A stretch of DNA of 64,000 bases from Ciona intestinalis. Lineage: Eukaryota; Chordata; Ascidiacea; Phlebobranchia; Cionidae. Made by a program: the position numbers and the translations under genes. The stretch is taken from NCBI RefSeq assembly GCF_000224145.3, contig NC_020172.2:2007962-2071961 (forward strand), given 5' to 3'. Shown here one piece after another: positions 29,501-44,500 of the stretch. Position 1 is the stretch's first letter, and each line of letters opens with the position of its first letter. The notes below the pieces were generated by a model, which was not told where the DNA came from, did no database searches, and worked only from the letters and a program-made list of their open reading frames with translations.

Positions 29501-32500
29501 ACTTTAAATATTTTTCTTATTCACATGTCAATGTTCGAGCGTCCAAAAAGCAAAGGGTCGCAAAGTTCCTATTAAAAATATTTAACAAATAAAATGACTT
29601 AAAAATATAATAAACGTAACGCACTCTAAATTCATTAAATTCAATGCATCTCTTTCATTAACCGCTAGTTTAACTGGAGCTTTTGTTCCTTCACTTAAAC
29701 AACCTTTCGACTCCCAGATGCCTGTGAGGCATTCCACACTGTGTGGTCCATTAAAAGATGTACAGCTGCCCTCGAACACTGTAATAATGATACATAAAGG
29801 GTTTGTAAGAAAGCAATTAAGAAGAGTAGAATTACTCCAAGTAATGTTAATTGAAATACACTCAGACTCACCTACACCATAGCAATTAGTTTGCTGAGTT
29901 GCATCTCCACCATCAGCTGCTGTTTTAACAGCCTGTCGATTCGCAATCAACATCCTTGATAAATATTTGTAATGATATTTATTGGGATTTTGGTAATGCA
30001 ATAGTGTAGAGAAAATTTGAACAGTAAGGCAATGAAAATTATTTTGTATGTATAAATAAATGAATGCAACTTACTTTATCTTAAACGACAGTCATTATAA
30101 CATGGTTGTTCATACTTTATCGGTAAATGACAGTCATTATTACATGGTTGTTCATACACTTTGTGCCAGTTAACAAGTTACCACATCGTTTTTTTGTGGA
30201 GTGATTACTTTTTTAGTATTTTTTCATTTTTTATGTGTGGCTGATTATTTAGAGAAGCCATTACTGAGCACTGGGTTTAAGCAATTGTCGTTAAGGGTTT
30301 TGCCAAAGGACACATATGCGCAAAGAGGTAGCACCAAAGAGCCTTGAACCCATCACCTCTGGGTTACACGCAAGCGTGTGTTCTGGCACCGGACATTTTA
30401 CTTTTTTAAAGTACTTGTTTTTTCCAAACTAACTTTGTTTACAGTTTTCGTAAATCTTATTAAACTTACGGCAGCTCTAAGGTTTTTAAGGTATCTGCTT
30501 CAGCTGTGGATAGTTTAGGTGGATACTCCTCACCTCCATCCTTACAATCTACATGCTTCCAAACTCCAATAAGGCAATCTATTGTGTGTGGTCCACTGTG
30601 TGTTGTGCAGCCATCAGGAAACACTAACAGAATTGCGCAATCATTTATATAAAGCAACGGAAAAAAATGAGAAATATATTAGGTAAACTCGACGCAAATT
30701 TATATGGTTTATATGTTACCATCCATCTATTCACACATTACTGAAAAATATTACGGTCAAATTTAAAGCAAATATAGTTATGAATTACCTGTACCAAAGC
30801 ACTCTAACTGCCCATCCTTACCACCAGCATCAGCTAGCGCTTTTTTGTTGATAACATGATCATATACCTGACTACATATAAGAAAGAAAAGTGTGTTACT
30901 ACGTTAGGTAACTTTAAACAGAAGGTAAAAAATAAAAACTATTGCATGTATTATCAAAGAACACAATTTTTTTATGTGAGCAGTCAAAATCATTTGTTGG
31001 CAGTTTTCATTTGTGATATAAATTTAAAACATTAGCACACGTATGCACAAAACATTTTAGTGTTGCACAAAAAGTATAGTGGCAAATATATGTTACATTA
31101 CAAACTAACAAACAAAACAAAAAGTAAGCATTTAGAAATTAACCAAATGTTGCTTTTTTTTGTAACAAATGAAGCATTTTCTTATTAGTGAGCACTGCTT
31201 TAATGAATAAGCATGAATGTTACAACTTGTTTATTTTCATACACTTATACCTTAATTTCTTGATATATGGAAAGAGGTAAGGCATAAGCATAAATACGTA
31301 ATAATGTTTTTATTTTTATTGGTGGTTAATATCCTCCGAACACATGCTACACGTACACCATATGAGGCTTCCTGTTTCATCTCTCATTTTTCTGCCCTAA
31401 TGTCACACATTACACATTTAGCCTTGCATTTAATGTTGAAGGCAAATTTTGGTTATACTGCTTTGGGTCCCACCAGTCGTGTTTTAATTACTTGTTAATT
31501 ATGCGGTTTTTAATCTGAAAAGTCCTTTAAACCTCATAAACATATAATTTGCTAAGATTTCCGTCAAGATATGTGCGGCTTAAGAATTGAGATGTGCAGA
31601 AACTAACAACACATAAGAATAAAAACAACATAAGTCATTGTTCTACAAAAAACAGATTAAATAACAGTTCTTACTTGAGGTTGTATGCAACCAGTACATT
31701 TTGTTCAGAGGTTGGCAATTTAACAGGAGCATGTGTTCCATCATTTTTACAACCTTTCAAGTTCCAGATAGTTGTAAGACAATCCACACTATGAGGTCCA
31801 TTATATGTGAGGCAGTTTTCCGGAAACGCTAAAATGTTTGAAGTTAGAAGTGAATAAACAAAGCTACTGCTGTTTAGTGACTAATTCAATAAGTGTCCAG
31901 CAAAAATTGAAGAGTTAATTTACAGAGTAGATAAAAACAACATCATATTAATGGTAGTGTGACCATCCACTAAAATCCGTTCCAAATTTACTAAATTGCA
32001 AAAATGTTTTTCTAGCGAAAACTAATAAAACCTCTGTTTTTTTCTACAAAATTCATTAAAATTTTTAATTTTTTTATAAAAATTTAAAACAATCTAGACT
32101 AATGCTGAAATAGGTTACATAGCAGTACACCAACCTGACCCATAGCAATTTAACTGATTTTGTTCTCCTCCTTGATCTGCCATGTCTTTTGACACCCTCA
32201 TAGCAGCTTCCATTTCCCTGTTTAAAAGTTACACCCAATTATTAAAATAATATAAGCATTTTTGCAAAAGTAAGCACAGCTATTTACTTGTTCGCAAAAA
32301 CGTTTACTATTATGACAACAAAAAATGCAATATATCCTTAAAAATACTCACACCAAGGTCATGTCAACAAGTGGCTCAAGCTCGAACTCATCAAGCTTAG
32401 GTGGATATTTCTCCCCATCGACTGTGCAACCCACTTTATCCCACATACTTATAAGGCACTCCATGGCATGAGGGCCATAGTATGTTGCACAGTTTTCATG

Positions 32501-35500
32501 GTATTCTGTGGTTTATTATTAGCTTTATATCAAATGCTTATATTTGTACTGCAAATATGGTATAAACTTATTCAGTTAACCTGTTTACATAGATTTAAAT
32601 TCAATCAGAATCTGGAAGACGCAACATGCTACACATTTGATGTTATTTACGGATTGTGTCATTAAGGAATTGTTAATTCTGTGATTATTTTTTGCCATCT
32701 AAATAGCACATTATAATTTGTAACAAAGAAAATATGCATTGACTTCGATTCGACGAATCAAATGGTTTAACTAGGGCAAACATTATCTTAATTTATTCTT
32801 GTCAATAATTTGTTTTTCTTTTTTTTTAAAAAGTACTTTTTTGTAAAAAAATAATACAATATTATTATGCATGTATGTTAATTGACAAACATAGTTTGAC
32901 TACAAATAAAAAAGAAAATAATTTTTGCATTAAACACAGACCAATTCCAAAGCATTCCGTTTGTTTCTGACTATTCCCTGAATCTGCCTCTGTTCTGTAT
33001 TCAAGCATATGCTGATCTAAAGCCCTATAAAACAAAATTTTATTTTACAATCTTATTTTTATCCAGCATTTTAAAAAATAAAATAAAATAAACATCACTT
33101 TTGGTGCAATATCAAAAATATAGCAATGGTAGGCTTATAGAAAAAGTACTTTTTTTTTAGAGAACACAAACAACAGTACTGGTTAAAAAAATATTTTAGT
33201 AAAAAAAGTTATAAATATGTGGGAATAAGTTTAAATATATCAACTAGACGATTATCAATGTTTTTCTTTTGTTGACTGTGTGTAATTTATTGGTGGTAAA
33301 AACTTACTTTAAGTTTAAAGCATCCAGGGAATTTCTTTCACTTGGATTTAGTTTCGAGGGAGCTTTGGTACCTTTGTTCAAACAACCTCGGATATTCCAT
33401 ATTGAATTGAGACACTCAATTGAGTAAGGACCATAAAAGCTCAAACAATTGTCAGGAAAGTCTATAAAAAAATTAAACCTGTTTTAAAGAAAATTTTAAA
33501 TTAATGAATTTTGATATTTACCAATTCCATAACAGTTAAGTTGTTCAGGTTTTGAACCCGTATCCGCTGATGTTTTTGTTGATTTCATGTCAGTTTCAAG
33601 TGATCTGCAATTTAAAAAGATCAAAAACAAACTTAAACCAACCTCGCATTACTTTAAACCTCAAAAAAAATTGTTTTTATTTTGGTTTATATATGGGAGG
33701 CCATGCTACCCTAACACCCCGTAACTTTGCGTCTATGTACAGATATTAAGCCAAGGTAAACAAGTTGCTATTTCTTACGTTAGAGCAGTGTTCTTCATTG
33801 TGTACAAGATTGCAGATGATTGTTTCTCAGGATATTTATCACCGACTTCAACACATCCAACCCTTTTCCACAAGTTGTTCAAGCATTCCACAGTATGTCT
33901 GCCATTTAATGTTGTGCAACCATCAGGGTAGTCTGTGAATTTGAGCAACAACTTATCTAATATCTATTAAGCAATAAATGATTACAAAATGATTACAAAA
34001 AGTATAATTGTAAGAGATACATAGCTCTAATCAACGGTACTTTGGGTTTTACTTAACACTTTCGGCGCCGCATTAATTTGAACAATCAGACACTGGGTGA
34101 CGCGAGAATTTTGGATTTTATTAAATTTTTAATGAGCTATGAATTACAATTGAAAGTTGTGAATTATACAACAGTAAGCAACAGGAAATCAAAGAAACAG
34201 CCACATATCAATGTTTCCCGTTTGTGTAGACGTGAAACATTACTACCAATGTATCCATATTTCAATATTGGTCAGAGCCGGAAGAAGTATTGGACAAAAC
34301 AAAACCTCACAACATCATAATTGTAATGATCAGGCACTAAATCATTGAAATTTAAACCATTACTCTTAATTATTTCAGCAGCAGCAGTAATGAAAACATT
34401 GTAAAATAGTAATATTAGTAGATTGGGCAAAAAAATACGTAATCTTAAAGCATATGTTCACATTTAGTCTTAATGCACCCTAAATCAAGCGTACGTATAT
34501 ATACGTGGTTTACTATTAGCTTAAACGCGACACAGCACTTGTAACAATGAAAAAACGGTAAAACGTATATATACATGTGTTGGCACCAAAGACCATTGTT
34601 ACTAAAACGTATGTCAATGGAGCCAAAATGTTAACAATAAAAAATGTCTATATCTACACGTTTATACATTTGGTCTATTTTTTTTGTTAAAGTTTTTGAA
34701 CATTTTTTAACATATGAAGATGTTGACTTGAGATTTTATAACCAGTATTGCAAATTTGCTCTTTTGTAGCCTATAGGTTTATGGGGTCGAAACCATTCTG
34801 GATAATATGTAGATGTAATATTGAGTTTAACCTTTGATGGCATGTGGTCAATGGCGGTGCATCGCCTTTTATCGGCACTCGGCCAACATTGATTGACAGT
34901 TCTCGGCTTGTAGAAAACGCCAAAATAAAATCTTACCATTACAAACAATGCTTGATTTGCACCGGTTATACAATCTCGGTTGTTTCACCACAGAATTAAG
35001 CTAAATAAAGTCATAGAATATACTGAACGGTCCCTTTATCAGCTTACCTACGCAGCACCATGCGTCAAGATCAGTTGTATTATTGCTTTGGGGTGTTTAT
35101 CTATAACTGCTTTGCACGTGTAGCAATTGTGACATTATCTCATACAATCGAATATCAAAAAATTTAATTGGGGTCGTCTTTGTACCCACTCTTACTACAC
35201 ACGCGGTGAGTAGATTTAACTTGATTACGACCTAATTATTTTTACTGAGGTATAGAAAGTTAGGCAGTATCACAACAAGAACAAGGAACGTAATTCTATA
35301 GTGTTTTTTACATTTATGATGCAGCTAATAACGAACCCGTCAATGAACATTATGACGCAATTAACCACGTATAAATTGTTGTTGCGTCGCAAAATAAGCT
35401 TCACCGTCGTAACCCAATAACATGACAACGTACGTGGTAATTTAAAACATAATAAAAGTTGTAAAAGCTGCTTTAGATGTGAGAATATACTGTACTGGAA

Positions 35501-38500
35501 CAGATTTTACAGTTAGAAGGAATAAGATATTTTTAAAAGTATCTCTCTTGATCATACCAATTAATAAGAATTGCTAATTATTTAAACCTCTATTTTATTT
35601 CTAAGAATAATGAATATATATACACACATGTATATTAATATATTATAGTTTCGTTTTATTCAAGAAATCTATGATAGAGGATGTGATAATTGAGAAATCA
35701 GATGTGTATATATATGACAAAAAAATTTTGACGAAAAGGGTACATCAGGTAACTAACATGCCAAACGATACAAAATATCCACACCAAAACTTACTTGTCA
35801 TGCAAACAAATGTGAAAGCATCAGTGCAAGATTCTTCAGTCCAATATGCATTTCCATCAGCACCAGCAGCTACACAGTCTTTTGCTGAGACTGAACCACT
35901 TCTAGTTGGTGACCAGTTGGTGTAGTGGCCACCAGGTTGATCATGTGGCTCACCATTTGACCATATAAAAGATCCTTTACAAAAATAAACATTACAAAAA
36001 TGTGATGTGAATGACAATAGTGGAGATAATAAATACTATTTTCAGCTTACCATTGCAAGTTATCTTAAAGTTACTTTAAAAGAATTGGTACCTGTAATAC
36101 ATAACTGCCAGATTTAAGTTACCTTCAGTTGCAATGTCATCAAGTCCAATCCACCATTTTTCAACCCCAGTAATTTTTAATGAATCCTCCACCTTTTTAC
36201 GAAATACTTCTGCTACCTCTGAAGTTATAAGCTGAAAAATTATGTGGGATTTTAATAAAAAAATATGTAAAATATAAATTAAAGAATTACCACATATGCT
36301 GTACACAGCGGTGTAAAAAGTACATATTCTCGATGCCACCGGCATCGGCCGGATTTATTAAAAACTGCCGGCTTGGGAATCCGGAATTTATTTACTTCGC
36401 TGGCTGCGTAACATTTCGTTTTGTGTTAAGGTATGCGTAAGTTACCTATTCATGCAGTTCTGACGTAACAAACAGCTTTATATTATCATAAATCCGGCAT
36501 TTATGCGGAGACAACGGCAATTGTGACGGTACTTGATTGCGCCAAAATAGGGATTGTGACTAATGAAATACGTAACAATACGAACAAATATTTGAACTCG
36601 TGTTACGGAATATAAAACACAACAATCTTATAAAGCACTATCAAATTCCCGGTAATTATTATTACAAAGAAAAATTTGTTGAAGGTAGAAACATGGAGTT
36701 TTTTTACCTGTAGTTGATAATCGCTGATTCGTTTTATAGTTTTATTAAAGTAGCAATCCTAGTAGAGTATTCCTTGCTTAAACTAGCGTCTGTTATTACT
36801 TTCAATGTTGACCGGACACAGTTTATCGCGCGTAGTATAAATGACACTATGCTGTATTTATTAGAAAAGCTCAGTAGCAAAACTTTAATTTTACGACTAA
36901 ATGTTTAGTCCTGAGACACTTACGTGTGTGTTACACAGGAAATTCGTCGCGGCAATCAGACTTTGATCGGGAAAAGACGAAACATGATTGACACGTTTTT
37001 AATTAAATTCTTACTCTACGAAGAACCGCGGGAAAAATTGTTGGCTTGTTTTATTTTTTACATGCCTGGCTGTACATACAGCTAAATTTGAACAGAATTA
37101 AACAGCATAAAAACATGTAACGTTATGGCATAATATTTACAGATGGCAAGATTTCCATATTGTCTGCACACGTGCTCTTTGCATCTGCATGAGTTTGTTT
37201 ATTCACATGGAATTTGAACTTTGGTGTCAAACCAAGGTCTAACAACTCTGTGATGAAAAACAAATAAATCTACATTTAATTGCTCAATGTAAATTACAGA
37301 GGTTCCTTTTTTAAATGTTTTACCTGTACCAGTACATAGCTCATGGAATACACCAACTTCTGTGTCAGTGGATTTGGCGTAGATTTCTTCAGTTAGAACA
37401 CTCATCTTCTTGAGAGTAAGTGAGGAAAATGCTGTCAGAGAATCAGCAGAAAGGCTTGCTGTACAACCCGCCTGTGTTTTAGTATAGTTAATATGCTTTG
37501 AAAAAAACTTGTGCTAATGTGCTAAGCCAAACCGAGCTTAAAAGCTGGTGCTCAAGCCTCTCTTTTTTGACGCTTATGACTGGTCAGCATAACTTTCTGT
37601 TTAGTTATACATGGGCCTATCAAATTACAGCTCATCTCGAATAACAGCAGAGACCATTGTTTCCGCATTTGATCTTTGATTAAAGGCAGAACATTTTGAA
37701 AGTTTTTTATATTAAAATAATAAAACTGCTTTAGGGTAAACTGCAGCAAACTCTAATACTCAAGCTATACGTTAAAGCGCGAAGAGTCACAATTAGACAC
37801 GTCCCTAGAAATTGAAAACTATTTAAGATAAATATATAGCAATATAGATAGCTTACAGAAAATATGGGAATATTCAACAAATTAAAACATAAAGTAAGTG
37901 TTGTTGGTGCCACAAGCAGTTGTGCAAAATTTTAATTACCTGAACAAAATAATGTTCCACACAGCTCTGAACAAGTGGAGGGTTGTAGGTTGGACATTGT
38001 GAAGGCAACACTATAATTTATTACATAATAAGATGTAAACAAGTGAACCAACAAAACAATACTTAAGCAAAAAATATATAAACTAATAGGGATGTGCCGA
38101 GCCGAGCCCAAACTCAAAAGCTCCTGCGAGAGCGTCTTCGTTTTTGGTGATCGGCTGAAATCTGGGACGAGTGCCGAGCCTCATATGCTATTGCTATAAT
38201 GTTGCACGCGAGAGCGAAAAGTACTGAAAATGAAAAAAAAGTGAAGTTATTAAGAAGAGATAATGAGAATAGTCAGCTTAGCATTCTCTTTAACTATTTT
38301 TCGTTCGTTGTAAATTTGCTTTCTCGCAAGTAACGAATCGCAACGTCGGTGAAATTGCCCGTATCGAATTACAGCCGGTGTCAAATTACACGCGCGCGCA
38401 ATGTTCCTGTATCTGATTTTAAATCAAAAGCTAATAACTCTTAAACTTTTTTATATTGAAATAAATAAACTGCTGCAACCATGGGGGCTGTTTTGTTGTA

Positions 38501-41500
38501 ATGACAGACCCCATTTCTGCAAACACACATGCAGACAGAAAGTGCTAAAACAGGCGTTGCATTTAATATTACATTTTTTCGCTAGGAATTGGAACATGTT
38601 TCATTTAATTGTTACGTCACTTGTCCTATAACAACATAACTATAAATTATGACATTCCATAAAATAACAATCGGGAAGAATGTTCCCACTTTCAACCAAC
38701 CACAAGATCGAAACCATGTATGAGCGTCACATTTTTACGCTCTGCGCCAAATATAGGAAGACACATGTGGTAGCATACGTTCTACACCTAACAAACGAAG
38801 CAATCGTTGTGAACTTATTGTCGTGAAAAATGACGTAATGACACTCCGGTTCTCGTGCAGTGCCATCAAACAATGTTTTTTGGCCTCTGTCCAAGCTCGA
38901 CCGGGACGATACTTAGTAATATCATATTACAATCTCTGTTGGTTCCAAATTACTGATAGCGTCGCTATTTGCTCTTGTATTTGCATCAATTAAAGTTTAC
39001 ATAATCTCGATTTACCTGCATTCAAACTAATCATCAGAAACAAAATTTATACACAAACTACAGACCGTATGAAAACGAATAAAACACGTTTGTTTTATAA
39101 CAATTTCGTTTGTAATGTAACAATCGTAATGGTTTATTAAAGTTATTCTGACGTAAATAATCGTTAGATTATCCCAATGGACATGCCTAAAACTTACACC
39201 CATGTTTCATTTATTAAAAAGACATTTCTAATTTAGTATAAATATTGTAATATTAGTCCCAAGTTACAGCCTAAAGTAGAATAGATATATTGGTGTGCGA
39301 GACCAATATCTAAAGCGTTTATATCACTGCAGAGATAACGTTGGTTTTTACTTGTATGACAGACCCTTTTTTAACACGCTAGTTGCACCACTGGCTGCAA
39401 AAGTTATAAATACTTTTCAATTAAATAATTTTTATTGGAAATTACGGAACGAGACGTCTTTTTAACTGCAAACCACGTGCTCTGTAACATTTAAATTAGC
39501 GACGCTTTTCGACTGAATAGGAACGCATTCTTGTACGCCTTTCTCCTTAATGACATCATAGATGCTCGGGCTCGTGCCGAGCTTTTTGTTGAAGCTCGGC
39601 GCTCGGCAAACCGGAGATTTTAACTTCAGCACCTCCCTATAAACTAAGATCAAGAAATTTTTCCAAGCACACTTACCAGATTCACAGACAAAAGGCTTCT
39701 TTTTACCACACCACTCATCTACCCAATACTCATTGGTAATATCCGAAAAATCTGCTTTACCAACATCAGTTAAATCAAGTCGCATAGCACCACAGTTTTC
39801 CACACACCATTTATTATCAGGTTGAGCATGTTCAGATCCACCAAGATACCAACGTTCAAATGGGAATGGACCTGTGTGTGTAGAAAGCAATTTATTACTT
39901 ACCTGTCTTGATAAAAAGTGCATCTAACTAAGGACAACGTTGATAAATTTATTAATGGGATTTAAACATTTACCTTTTTCACAAAATACATGCTGTTTCA
40001 TGTAAGAGCCGCAATCAACCCAGCCTCGTAGATGGTAAAAACAACCATAAGCTTCTTCCATACCAACACTTCCAGGAGGATCGGGGCCGCCCCATATTAC
40101 ATTGTTAGGATCAGGATGAATCCAAAATTGTGGTACTATAACAAAAATATTGAAACAAATAGATCAATCTATTCAAATTCCTTTTTTTACAATTGCACGG
40201 GAACACTTTACCCAATTGCAGCTGCTAACAACAAAAATTGGTATTTGTATAAGTATAACAAATGTATTTTATTTATTGTGTGCTATTTAATTCCTGAAAT
40301 ATGATATTGTTTAATTTGTTTTAGGGATGGGCGGAATCGAATCCAAATACTCGGCATTATTCGTTGTATTATTATACATCCGATCGAATCCGAACACTTT
40401 CTGTTGTGTGCAAATTACCATACACACACACACACACTAGTAAATGTTACAATCAACTATTACGCAGGTTTTACATAACAGTTTGTAACCGATCTCAGTT
40501 TAAACTAATTTTTGTTAGGTATTTACTCTAGGGATCGTTTGTTAGGAATTTACACTAGGAAAGTAACAAATCACAGCGCCTGCGAATTGCTGAGTGCCTG
40601 GTGTTTTATGGTATGATTTCGCAATTAAAAGCGACAAAAAAAATGTAAAACTATTTTATTTAAATATTACAAAATCTTCTGTAACAATTATAAATAAATT
40701 TAGTTTGTTTAAAAAACGTTTACATTAATTCTGCATTCTGCAACACTAACTCGTCATCTTGTGCAGCCTCTTTGATCGTGAACCAGGTGCGATTTTGATT
40801 ACGGGAGGCTTTAGACTAAAACCGAACGTGCTTTATGTAGATGTAATATCGAGTTTTTCAACCAGCATTGACTGACAGAATTTTAGTTAATTTCTCGACA
40901 CGTAAAAAACGATACGATAGAAGGTTATCAATAGAAAGGACTCTTGCACAGGTTTTACAGTTTCATTTGTTTTACCACAGTGAATTAGGTTAAATGACAT
41001 CACCGAATATTGTACGGTAGATATTCAGATTCGGCTTTGAATCTTAGCCCATCCCTAATATGTTTATAAAATATGTTGCGTACTCTTTGTTTACTTTACT
41101 CATTAGCTGCCTGTTAAAGTAGTAAATTTAGTTAAAAACTAATTAAAAATTTACGTTCTCGTTTAAATGTGTTAAACCAAATGTGGGGTATTTCGATTTG
41201 ATACGTCCGTGGTATATCGATGAAAATTACATTTACAATGATTCTTTAAGAACTTACGTGCGAGTTGCTCTTCTGTTGGTAGTGGAAAATTATGATTATG
41301 ATACCACTGACGTTGCATAAATATTTGAGTGCCATCAGACCAATGAAATGATCTCAAATCTTCGTTAGTTCGGGCAAAATCCAACCACATTCCACTGGGA
41401 TCGTAGTATCCAGGATAATCATTCTCTTCTTTTGCCGCTAACCACATTGGTGCATATACCTTTAAAATAAAAACTATTAGTATGACACAGCACCAGATAA

Positions 41501-44500
41501 CACATAAATGTTACAGAGGGTTCAGTGTCACAAAGCTCCATAAATATTCAACATCAAGATAAGAGCAGGATTGTAAAAATACCCCTTTTTCGGTGATAAT
41601 GTCACCGTCCGGATCGTCGAAAAACGTCCGGATTTTTTTAATAGAAATAAATCCTATTTATATTAAAATAAACTTTCTTACGTTCGGCCAACAATATACT
41701 CTTTGGTTTCTTAGTTCAGTATTTATTGACGACATAAACGTGCGCTCTATTTTAATCGTATTGGTTACCCTGCGAGAACACCGCGAATAGCTAAAATGAT
41801 GGAACGGTTCGTGCAAATATTTAAAAAAATGCATTTTCCCAACACCCACTATACTAATTTTGACACAAATCATGTCACAAGGAATCTTTATGCGGTGAAT
41901 TTAAAATGATATTACATTTATTAAAACGACGTATCAAATCGGCAGAAACAACTGAAAAGTTTTACGCAGGTTCAACGTGGATTAAAAATGTAACGATGAT
42001 TACTTGAGTGCAGGTATATTGCGTTTATGTGAATTTTAATTGGTACAAATATTAGAGCGAGGAGCGACGCTCAGTAAATTGGAACCAACGCAAATTGAAA
42101 TTGTAATATATTATTACAAAGTATCTTCCCGGCCGAGCTTGGACAGAAGCCAAAAAACAACTTTGTTGGCACCGCATAGATTCACAACGATTGCTTCGCT
42201 TGTTATGTGTTAAATTGTATGCTACCGCATGCGTCTTCTTTTTATTTCCCACGCTGGCACAGAGCGTAAAAATGTGACGCTCATATATGATGGGCAGTGG
42301 GCACATTCCTCCCGATTGTTACGTAATGAAACGTCATAGTTAATAGTTATGTTGCAATAAGACGTAACAATTAAGCGCACAATGACCAAACTGCAGCACG
42401 GTAATGTTTGTTACTCGATCGAGTTCGTTAGCTGATAATTGCGAACACGCGGCGAACATAAAACATTAGATCGCAGATTTAACAACCGTTTCTATATGTG
42501 GTGATGGTTAGTAATACGCTTTATAACAAGATTTGGAAGCTTAGGTGACAGACGCACGAAAAACATAATACGTCCGGATTTTCAATAAAATTAAACGATC
42601 ACCGTCCGGATTTACAACTTTTACAATCCTGGAAGAGGTTATATAAGTGGAGAAAATACTCAAAAATAGTATTTTTTATATTGACAGAAATTCACTTTAT
42701 CATGTTTCAACTACTAATATGCATTACTTGAATATACAAATTTTTATTGTAACAGTTAGCACAGTAATACCTTTTACATTTCCTTTTTGACTTAATGCAA
42801 CTAACTACAGTCATTTTAACTACAGTCATTTTATGTCTATTCTTTGATTTGCAGCCTTTGAAACAAATGTAAACAAATAACATACATTTAATATCTAATA
42901 GAAAATAATGTCTCACATTCAAGCTGTAAGTTCATAATAAAACTAAACTTAACTTACCTTTAACAACGCAATAAGTCGATCATGCTCACTTTTATGCAGT
43001 AAATAGGGAAAGTGTGAACCTGTGAGTGCACAAAGATCTATGGCTTCCTGGCGGTTGTACCAAGGCTCAGTGTTAAAATAGAAAAAATGCCAACGCTCCG
43101 TTGGAGTGGTAAAGTTATACGTATACAATGGAAGTTCTCCACCTACAGTCATGTCTACGACAAAACATTAAAGCTTTACACTTAAGAAGAGTATCAATTT
43201 AAAACGTTGTGATGATAACAAAAGTAATAAAACTTTTCATTTATTTTCCACAAGGCCGTTGTACAAAATATTTAGAGATTTTAAATTAAAACACAAAGGA
43301 GTAAATATATAGGGTGATATACGCATAGGCGCCGTTTTATATGGTGCAGAAGAGGTTGGCCTACTCTGGATGGTATGCAGACCGTGCAGCACCTGCTGCA
43401 TATACCTGCATTTTTTATTAAAACCCGATTAAAATTAAAAAGAACTAGTCATTTTAAACTCGTAAATAACTAAAAAACTATATATTCCAACTTATTTAGT
43501 TGTTACACCAACGGTTAGTGTAACAATTATCATTTTTCATAATGTTTTATTTTCCCCAACAACTCATAATGCTTTGTTACGACATAGTGGCAATTCACAC
43601 GTTAATTATTTGCGTTATAATAGCATTTGATACATTGATTATTGGCGCCATAATACCATTTGGCACGTTGATTATCAACAATCCAGGAGAAAGCAAACTA
43701 AAAATAGCTTTTACGAAGGTCATAGCGGCGATAGCGCCATTATAAATACAAGTACCCTTGGTTATACCATGACCATATCAAAACGAAATAGCACACAAAT
43801 TGGTCTGTATTAAACGCATGCAACCACTGTCGTCGATTCCCAGGGGGGGGTTTACGGTACCTGTATTATTGCGTAACAACGCATTATCACGATCAATGCA
43901 AAAGCGAAATAAAATAACCGTTCGGTTCACGTTTGCGTCGTACTTAAGCCTTATATTTACCATGTTTTTATTGCTAAGTAGACTGTTTGTTACGTAACAG
44001 TAGGGATTCACACGTGGATTTATTGCATCATAATAGCAATTGTTTGACCTGGCAATTGATTGCGAAATAATAGCAATTCACACGTTGATATTTTGTGTCA
44101 TAATAGGCATTTACATGTTTATCATTTAGCATGTAGGAGGTTTAAAAACAGGCTGAATGTTTGCATTTTTAAGTAAACCTTAACGTGTAAACCTTTTGTA
44201 GTTTAGCCTTCACGTGCATAGGAATTTAGCCTCCATGCGTCGTGTTTAACCTTCACGTGTGTCGTAGTTTAGCCTTCATGCGTCGTGTTTTAGCCTTCAC
44301 ATTCGTCGTAGTTTAGCCTTCACGTGCGTCGTAGTTTAGCCTTCACGTGTGTCGTAGTTTAGCCTTCATGCCTCGTGTTTAACCTTCACGTGTGTCGTAG
44401 TTTAGCCTTCATGCGTCGTGTTTTAGCCTTTACATTCGTCGTAGTTTAGCCTTCACGTGCGTCGTAGTTTAGCCTTCACGTGTGTGGTAGTTTAGCCTTC

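Noticed and set aside
51..33932. Regularly spaced repeats resembling a CRISPR array
   Set aside because: Repeat units are exons with splice sites and conserved coding content, spacers are introns of varied length, and the DNA is eukaryotic.
34078..34320. 80-codon plus-strand frame in the TTAA-bounded element
   Set aside because: Too short and without piggyBac transposase motifs.
41566..42631. 8-bp target duplication for the first CAGGATTGTAAAA element
   Set aside because: Flanks GATAAGAG and GAAGAGGT do not match well enough to claim, although the ends are clear.
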